From assembly GCF_003313505.1 (NCBI RefSeq), contig NZ_QMHO01000003.1, positions 310,001-374,000 of the forward strand: a stretch of 64,000 bases of DNA, read 5' to 3'. Made by a program: the position numbers and the translations under genes. Below are positions 58,589 through 64,000 of this stretch, piece after piece; the first letter of the stretch is position 1; every line of letters starts with the position of its first letter. The notes under the pieces were generated by a model. The model was not told where the DNA came from, did not search any database, and saw only the letters and a list, made by a program, of their open reading frames with translations. Origin of the DNA: Pedobacter nanyangensis (GTDB lineage: Bacteria > Bacteroidota > Bacteroidia > Sphingobacteriales > Sphingobacteriaceae).

Positions 58589-58596
58589 CAAAGATA
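58589..58596 (-). promoter_or_regulatory. Candidate -7 box for the FecR-like gene
   Basis: On the minus strand this reads TATCTTTG (TAnnTTTG). A TTTG lies 15 bases upstream, somewhat close. The predicted start near 58582 supports the ATG at 58542 over a TTG at 58587. Confidence 0.45.
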
Positions 58597-58713
58597 GCAA
58601 AAAAATGGATCCAAACAGCATAAAAAGCCCCTTTTTCAGCATTATTTCATCAATAGATCCGATAAAATTTTCAGCTTGGCCTTATTGTCGAAGCTGATGT
58701 TTCCGCAAAGTTG

Positions 58714-59997
58714 CTATTGGCTAAAGAGCTTGTTGATATTTCTCAAAAACCGTTGCAACAGCGAACTCTCCTTTGTAATAATTTCTGCGTCGGCCATCAT
58801 CCCCTGTTTGAGCGAAATCGAATTTTTCTGGTCATTTTTGTTCAAATCCATGAAATCTATCTTGGCAAAAAACACGCTGTCTTTAACGGCAACTTCTGTT
58901 ACGTAGCTAATTTTTCCATTAATGGCACCATATTCCTCAAATGGATAGCTGTGAAGTTTTACCAATACCCTTTGCCCAAGACCAACCTTTCCCATGTTAT
59001 ACTGAGGAATCTGCATCTCGCCAAAAAAATTTGCGTTGCCGGGGTTAATGACAAATAGTTCCTGGTTGGCGGTTACATTTTGGTTTTCCTGTAGGATACC
59101 TACATAGCTTAACATACCAGCTGTGGTAGCCCTGATCACGTAATTACGAAGCCAACTCTCGGTTTCGGTGATCATGCTGTTCAATGATTGAATAAATTTG
59201 CTCTGTTCTTCCCTGATCGTATTTTCGAGCGTAGCCAATTCTTTTTGCTTGGCCAAATAACTGGTATTGTTGTTGATTAGGGCAGTTGCTGTTTGTTCCA
59301 GCGGATATTTACCTGCAAGATACTTATTTTCTTGTTGCTTAAATTCGCTATTAGAGATTACATTTTTGTTTTTCAGCTTTCTGTAGTTTTCATATTCTTC
59401 GGCGATATTGGCAAATTCCTGCTGCTGAATGAGCTTTTGTTTAAGGATTTGCTGCTGTAGCTTGCCCAGTTCGCTCAGGTCCTGTTGTAGGTACTTTTTT
59501 TGTGAGAGGTAAAATCCACCATGCTGGGTAGCCGAATACCTCAGGAACTCTTGATAAAAATTTTGATAGGAGCTCTGGAGCTCTCCAAGGTTAAGTCCGC
59601 TTGGAAGCTGCTGAATGTCTATCTCTTGCGTATTTATTTTTTGGCTCAGGGTTGCCAAATGTGACCTAAGTTTAATCACGTCGTCGTGTTTTGCCGTACT
59701 TTCTATATAGGCAAGCACCTGGTTACCAACTACCGGCTGATTATCTTTTACCAAAATCTTAACCAGCTTGCCTTGCTGATGGGCAATTACTCCTTTTGCA
59801 GCGTTAAGTGCATTGATCTTTAGCGGTGCCTTCACCACGTCAGGATAGCGGATAAAAGCCGAGCCCAAAATGATCAGCAGCAAAACGCAAAAAACGAGTG
59901 AAATTCCCCAGCGTACGATCCACCGTGGCACTGCAGTAATGATTTCGTTTATTTCATCACTGTTTCTATTCAATATTTCTTCTCTGGTTACAGGCAT
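58714..59997 (-). CDS. HlyD-family membrane fusion protein of a peptide exporter
   Basis: A 427-residue periplasmic adaptor. One membrane helix (about 28-50, WGISLVFCVLLLIILGSAFI), a barrel-sandwich start (VKAPLKINALNAAKGVIAHQQGKLVKILVKDNQPV), a long coiled-coil hairpin (about 105-290) and the return half (VIRATTAGMLSYVGILQENQNVTANQELFVI, LGQRVLVKLHSYPFEEYG). It matches adaptors of C39-peptidase exporters. It lies 22 bases downstream of the C39 ABC gene and forms the exporter with it; an outer-membrane TolC-like protein must come from elsewhere. Confidence 0.88.
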   Translation of the reverse strand: MPVTREEILNRNSDEINEIITAVPRWIVRWGISLVFCVLLLIILGSAFIRYPDVVKAPLKINALNAAKGVIAHQQGKLVKILVKDNQPVVGNQVLAYIESTAKHDDVIKLRSHLATLSQKINTQEIDIQQLPSGLNLGELQSSYQNFYQEFLRYSATQHGGFYLSQKKYLQQDLSELGKLQQQILKQKLIQQQEFANIAEEYENYRKLKNKNVISNSEFKQQENKYLAGKYPLEQTATALINNNTSYLAKQKELATLENTIREEQSKFIQSLNSMITETESWLRNYVIRATTAGMLSYVGILQENQNVTANQELFVINPGNANFFGEMQIPQYNMGKVGLGQRVLVKLHSYPFEEYGAINGKISYVTEVAVKDSVFFAKIDFMDLNKNDQKNSISLKQGMMADAEIITKESSLLQRFLRNINKLFSQ

Positions 59998-60019
59998 GGG
60001 CTAATTTCTTTATGGCTTA

Positions 60020-62221
60020 CTAATTTCCCAGCTCCAACTGGTTTTTAACTAAGTGATAATATTCTCCACGTTGTTTCACAAGCAACTCATGGCTACCCTG
60101 TTCTACAATTTCGCCTTTATCCAACACCACAATGTTGTCGGCATTTTTAACGGTACTTAAGCGATGCGCTACCACAACTACTGTTCTTCCCTTGAAAAAC
60201 GCTTCGAGGTTTTGCATAATGATGCTTTCGTTGTTGGCATCCAGGGCATTGGTAGCTTCATCAAAGAAAATATAGGCCGGGTCCTTGTAAACTGCCCTGG
60301 CAATCAATATCCGCTGTTTCTGTCCTTGGCTAAGTCCATTGCCCTCTGCACCTATTTTGGTATTGAGGCCTAATGGAAGGCTTTGGATCAGGTCATCGAT
60401 GTTGGCCACTTTGATGGCATGTCTGAGCTTTTCCATATCAGGATATTCGTCGGCCACTGCAATATTTTTGGCTATGGAATCTGAAAAAATGAACCCTTCT
60501 TGCATCACGGTCCCACATTGATCACGCCAAAAGCCAAAACCGATCTGGTCAAGATGTCCTGCCCCAACCTTAATTTCTCCATTTTGGGGACTGTAAAATC
60601 TCAACAGTAGCTTTAGGATCGTTGTTTTACCGCTTCCACTCATTCCCACAATAGCAGTGGTTTTACCGTGTGGGATATGCAGGTTAACCTTATTTAGTAC
60701 GGATTCGTTTCCAGCGCCCGGGTAAGCAAAGCTGATGTTCACCAAACTGATGGAGTGGTTGGCCGGCAGCACTTTCGCAAAGGTCTTATCTACCGGTTCC
60801 TCATCTTCCATTTGGTGTATCTCGTTTAGCCTTTCCAAGCTGATTTTCGCATCCTGCAGTTGCTGGATAAAGCCTAGCAATTGTTCGATAGGGCTGTTCA
60901 CTTGCCCCACAATGTACTGAATGGCCATCATCCCGCCCAATGTTAGCTGGCCATCTATCACTGCTTTGGCAACCAAAAAGGTAATCAGTATGTTTTTACC
61001 TTCGTTAATAAAGAAAGCACCTGCCTGCTGTATCTGTCCCAAGGAAAGGCTTCTGATACTGAACCTAAACAAACCTGCCTGTAAATGTTCCCATTCCCAG
61101 CGTTTTTGCTGCTCGCAATTGTTCAGCTTAATTTCCTGCATACCGCCAATTAACTGTACGATACTGCTTTGGTTTTTTGAGGAGATATCAAACCTTTTAA
61201 AATCAAGCTCTCTTCGGCGTTTCAAAAAGGCCACTACCCATAAAGTGTACAGCACACTGCTTACCAAAAAAATAAAGAAGATATTAATGTTGTAGTAGGC
61301 CAGCACCAAAGTGAAAACCAGCAGATTGAACAATGAAAAAATAGTATTCAGCGATGCCCCTGTTAAAAAGGATTCGATACGTCTTTGATCATTCATGCGC
61401 TGCATAATATCGCCGGTCATCTTGGTATCGAAAAAGCCCATGGGCAATTTCATCAGTTTAATGAGGAAATCGGTAAGGATAGAAATGTTGATCCTTGTAC
61501 TGATGTGCAGCAATATCCAGGAGCGGATAAAATCCACGCTCATCCTGCCTATAAAGAGCATGGTTTGTGCAATAAGTACAATATAAACAAAGTTGAGGTT
61601 ACGGGTATTGATCCCGATATCAACCACTGATTGGGTGAGGAATGGCACGATTAACTGCAATAAACTGCCGATGCCCAAGCCTACGAGTAATTGGGCAATA
61701 AGTTGTTTATAACGATACAGGTAACGTAACAAAAAGCTGAAATTTAACGCTTCACTTTTATCGCCTTCTTGCTCGTAAAATTGTGGTGTTGGTGATAACA
61801 TTAAGGCGATACCCTGGCTATGCCCATGATGGTGTGTACTCAGCCAATGCTGCAAAAATTCTTCTTCCGTATATTTGATCAGGCCCTTGGCGGGATCAGC
61901 AATATGCCAGGCCTTTTTTGAAGAAGATTTAGCGGGGGCCTTAAAAAGTACTACAAAATGGTTTTGGTTCCAATGTAAAATAACCGGCAGCTCTGTTTCT
62001 CTTAGTTGTTGCGACGTTAAACGGCTACCCATGGTACGAAATCCTATTTTTTCGGCCGCCTCACTGATGCCAAATAATGATACCCCCTCCTTATTGATCC
62101 CAGCGATATCCCTTAGTTTTTGCAGGCTGAAATTTTTGCCATAGTGTTTGGCGATCATGCGTAAGCATGTTGGACCGCAGTCCATTTGGTCGGGTTGTTT
62201 ATAGAAGGGGAACGTTTTCAA
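60020..62221 (-). CDS. C39-peptidase ABC exporter (bacteriocin/RiPP type)
   Basis: A 733-residue peptidase-containing ABC transporter that removes a double-glycine leader and exports the core peptide. The N-terminal C39 domain (about 1-145) has Cys15 in QPDQMDCGPTCL, the histidine in WNQNHFVVL and the aspartate in IADPAKG. The membrane domain spans about 165-450, and the ATPase has Walker A GMSGSGKTT, signature LSQGQKQRI, Walker B YIFFDEATNALD and the H-loop VAHRLST. The start is TTG at 62221, required because the active-site cysteine is at residue 15. It precedes the HlyD adaptor gene. No precursor peptide gene was found in the window. Confidence 0.93.
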   Translation of the reverse strand: MKTFPFYKQPDQMDCGPTCLRMIAKHYGKNFSLQKLRDIAGINKEGVSLFGISEAAEKIGFRTMGSRLTSQQLRETELPVILHWNQNHFVVLFKAPAKSSSKKAWHIADPAKGLIKYTEEEFLQHWLSTHHHGHSQGIALMLSPTPQFYEQEGDKSEALNFSFLLRYLYRYKQLIAQLLVGLGIGSLLQLIVPFLTQSVVDIGINTRNLNFVYIVLIAQTMLFIGRMSVDFIRSWILLHISTRINISILTDFLIKLMKLPMGFFDTKMTGDIMQRMNDQRRIESFLTGASLNTIFSLFNLLVFTLVLAYYNINIFFIFLVSSVLYTLWVVAFLKRRRELDFKRFDISSKNQSSIVQLIGGMQEIKLNNCEQQKRWEWEHLQAGLFRFSIRSLSLGQIQQAGAFFINEGKNILITFLVAKAVIDGQLTLGGMMAIQYIVGQVNSPIEQLLGFIQQLQDAKISLERLNEIHQMEDEEPVDKTFAKVLPANHSISLVNISFAYPGAGNESVLNKVNLHIPHGKTTAIVGMSGSGKTTILKLLLRFYSPQNGEIKVGAGHLDQIGFGFWRDQCGTVMQEGFIFSDSIAKNIAVADEYPDMEKLRHAIKVANIDDLIQSLPLGLNTKIGAEGNGLSQGQKQRILIARAVYKDPAYIFFDEATNALDANNESIIMQNLEAFFKGRTVVVVAHRLSTVKNADNIVVLDKGEIVEQGSHELLVKQRGEYYHLVKNQLELGN

Positions 62222-62385
62222 ATTATTAGAAATTAGCTATTATGCCACAAAAATTTTAAGATGATTTGTTTAAGTTTATGCACTTATGCTGATTCTTATA
62301 TCGGGGCCAAGTTAATTCTCTTATTTTTAATCAAGCCAACATCAACAACTGTAATGAGCTGCCTTTTTGTTCAAGTGTACCCAAG

Positions 62386-63510
62386 CTATTCTTTGAATTT
62401 CTGCTCCAAAAATTTCAACAAGTCTTCTCCTTTTAGGTTTTTAGCAACGATTTTCCCATCGGGATCTAGTAAATAATTTTCTGGAATAAACCTGATAGCA
62501 TACTTTTCCCTTGTTATGCCACGTTGATCAATCAATTGAGGCCATCGACTTATCCCATCCTTCTTTATTGCTTCTTTCCAGAATATTTCTTTAGTATCTA
62601 AAGAAATTCCTATTATCTCGAAGCCGCTATTCATATACTTATTGTAAACTTTTATAAAATTTGGAAACTCATCACGACAGGGGGTGCACCAACTTGCCCA
62701 AAAATCTATCAAAACATATTTACCCCTATAAGAAGAAATACGACGCATGACACCTAAAGTATCAGGTAGCTCAACATCTTGAAACATCTTACCGACGACT
62801 AGATTCTTAGCGGTATTAAGTTTATCTCTCACAAGTTTTGCAGAGGGGAGATTTTTAATTTCCGGAGATAAGCTTTCTAAAATTGTGGAAATTTCTTGCG
62901 GTTTGTCTTTTACTCGTTGCTTTTCATAAGGGCGTTCAGCATATTTGATAAGGGCGTAAAGAGCTATCGGTTCAGAAGAATAGTTTTGGTATTTTTTATA
63001 AATTTTTTGGTCTATTTCATCCGCTATGGAATCTTTGATCTTTTGAATTTGCTTTTCAACACTTTCGATAGATTGGTTTTCGTAATTTAAATTTTTTAAT
63101 AGATCCTGTAATTTTAAATTATAGTTCGCAATATCCTTCTCCAGCTTTCTTATCTTCGAATCGAATACTTTATCTCCTTGCCGTATCACCATACGCAAAT
63201 TTTCATCAAAGTCTATATGATATCTACCGGAAGTTCCCCAGAACTCAATTACTTCATCCGCACCACCTACAAAATTAAATTTGAAAGTATAATGTTCTGG
63301 TTCTTTTAATTGCCTTTCGTAGGTAAAAGTGTTTTGATGAGGCCAAATGGTATCGAGAGAACTACTATATTGAGCCAGTCCATCTCTAAACACCACTATT
63401 TTCTCAAGTTTTTTAACTCCTGCACCAGCGGGGCCAGTTACTACAAGATGCTGTGCTTTAGCTTCCCCAAAAAGGAAGAAAATCATCATCGCAACAAGGA
63501 ATTCTTTCAT
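62386..63510 (-). CDS. TlpA-like thiol:disulfide oxidoreductase with N-terminal extension
   Basis: A 374-residue exported protein. Signal peptide (MKEFLVAMMIFFLFGEAKAQ), a beta-rich domain of the DUF4369 kind (about 21-110), a long helical region (about 120-235) and a thioredoxin-like domain (about 240-374) with the active site WCTPC (Cys275, Cys278) in VLIDFWASWCTPCRDEFPNF, and GISLDTK. Proteins of this plan act as periplasmic thiol reductants. It lies 164 bases upstream of the C39 exporter gene on the same strand, so a role in peptide disulfide handling is possible but not shown. Confidence 0.85.
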   Translation of the reverse strand: MKEFLVAMMIFFLFGEAKAQHLVVTGPAGAGVKKLEKIVVFRDGLAQYSSSLDTIWPHQNTFTYERQLKEPEHYTFKFNFVGGADEVIEFWGTSGRYHIDFDENLRMVIRQGDKVFDSKIRKLEKDIANYNLKLQDLLKNLNYENQSIESVEKQIQKIKDSIADEIDQKIYKKYQNYSSEPIALYALIKYAERPYEKQRVKDKPQEISTILESLSPEIKNLPSAKLVRDKLNTAKNLVVGKMFQDVELPDTLGVMRRISSYRGKYVLIDFWASWCTPCRDEFPNFIKVYNKYMNSGFEIIGISLDTKEIFWKEAIKKDGISRWPQLIDQRGITREKYAIRFIPENYLLDPDGKIVAKNLKGEDLLKFLEQKFKE

Positions 63511-64000
63511 CTATTTTTTAAAAAAGCTATCCATATTTTCTTTCAGTCTTTTACCTTTTTCACTCCTCTTTAACCGCTCAGACAATAAGTTAAACATAGC
63601 GTATGGTTCTCCTACATCACGCAAAAGTCTTTCAAAATTCCGATCTATATAAGCTTCATATATTCCTTCTAAGCTATAAAAAGATACTGGAGAGTCTGGA
63701 AACATCGCTATAAAAGACTCCAGTCCTTTAGGTGTCTTTTTCATTTCCGATAGAATTTTTAATTGTTTTGTGAACTTTCCTTCCCTTAATAATTCCATGC
63801 TATCTCTAATATTACCAGCCGATAATTTTATATTCATATCTTCTAAAATAATCTGCTTAAGATTTTCGTCCCTCCCCACAACCCAAATTAAATTATAAAA
63901 TTTTGAAGCTACTTCCTTCTTGCTGATGTTAGCTCTCTTATCGAAAAACAAACAGGCATTCTGATAAAATTCACCGTTCAATTCAAACTCTCCCTCAAAA
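63511..64000 (-). CDS. DUF4369/TlpA-related helical protein without thioredoxin domain, partial
   Basis: The C-terminal 162 residues of a gene that starts beyond the window; the frame is open at the edge (EGEFELNGEFYQN). The visible part is the helical middle domain seen in TlpA-like proteins (FIAMFPDSPVSFYSLEGIYEAYID), and ends FNLLSERLKRSEKGKRLKENMDSFFKK just where a thioredoxin domain would begin. The stop directly abuts the ATG of the full TlpA-like gene. It looks like a paralogue that lacks the catalytic domain. Family placement is by eye. Confidence 0.65.
   Translation of the reverse strand, partial: FEGEFELNGEFYQNACLFFDKRANISKKEVASKFYNLIWVVGRDENLKQIILEDMNIKLSAGNIRDSMELLREGKFTKQLKILSEMKKTPKGLESFIAMFPDSPVSFYSLEGIYEAYIDRNFERLLRDVGEPYAMFNLLSERLKRSEKGKRLKENMDSFFKK

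Noticed and set aside
58454..58642. 62-residue minus-strand frame that starts like a signal peptide, considered as a precursor for the C39 exporter
   Set aside because: It overlaps the FecR-like gene in another frame and has no double-glycine leader or conserved core; the candidate promoter of the FecR-like gene lies within it.
62222..62385. Gap upstream of the C39 gene searched for a GG-leader peptide
   Set aside because: All frames are short or closed; no ATG/GTG/TTG frame longer than about 17 codons with a GG, GA or GS leader end was seen.
1..64000. tRNA, rRNA and known riboswitch elements
   Set aside because: No stretch with a cloverleaf pattern ending in CCA-type acceptor, no rRNA-like sequence, and no leader with a recognisable riboswitch core was seen by eye; a covariance-model scan would be decisive.

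Overview
The window reads as chromosomal DNA of a Bacteroidota member, most likely a Sphingobacteriaceae/Pedobacter-type organism. The evidence is a SusC/SusD pair, PorP/SprF and a type B gliding/T9SS sorting domain, the gene order parA-parB-DUF5683-dapB-lepB, eukaryote-like NrdB, A-rich leaders without clear Shine-Dalgarno sites, and promoters of the TTTG-N19-TAnnTTTG type. No tRNA, rRNA, CRISPR array or complete insertion sequence was seen.

Layout. 1-2.5 kb: branched-chain amino acid genes (3' end of leuA, then ilvA). 3-9 kb: a small lipoprotein and an orphan SusC/SusD outer-membrane uptake pair behind a 640-base control region. 9-12.6 kb: an ABC ATPase, then an ECF sigma / anti-sigma / outer-membrane barrel operon. 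12.6-16.2 kb: DoxX, a DUF4139 (MuiA-like) protein and many dispersed palindromic repeats. 16.2-20.6 kb: a housekeeping operon for chromosome partition, lysine/cell-wall synthesis and signal peptidase. 20.7-28.3 kb: FMN reductase, a BtuF-like half protein, a peptide-binding lipoprotein, ribonucleotide reductase nrdB-nrdA and an RlpA-like protein. 28.4-29.6 kb: rpsF-rpsR-rplI with its promoter and terminator. 29.7-37.7 kb: envelope proteins, AraC regulator, dnaX (with an A10 slippery run), ferritin, and a 39-residue Cys/Lys protein. 37.9-44.7 kb: a YdiJ-like FAD/Fe-S oxidoreductase, a HerA/YjgR ATPase, and a sugar nucleotidyltransferase/1-kinase pair. 44.8-58 kb: a long one-strand surface locus. 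58.3-64 kb: a FecR-like fragment, a HlyD / C39-peptidase ABC exporter pair and TlpA-like proteins, the last running off the window.

The most unusual region is 44.8-58 kb. An ECF sigma factor lies upstream of a 1530-residue secreted protein carrying 18 near-identical 36-residue repeats. It is followed on the same strand by three ~290-residue secreted proteins (two clearly paralogous), a type B T9SS cargo, a PorP/SprF protein, a TPR-PD40-OmpA lipid/peptidoglycan-anchor type protein and a DHp-like 72-residue protein. I infer a surface appendage or adhesin system exported or anchored with T9SS-type parts; the function is not established. A 249-base element with 17-base terminal inverted repeats sits inside this locus.

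The other strong signal is dnaX: a run of ten A's falls exactly at the end of the ATPase/domain III part, and a one-base slip in either direction meets a stop within a few codons, which would make a gamma-like short product beside full-length tau. Smaller items include a terminator hairpin written into the 3' coding end of a convergent ABC gene, a lone C-terminal lobe of a BtuF-like binding protein, a FecR N-terminal domain alone next to an orphan ECF sigma, and several families of dispersed palindromes.
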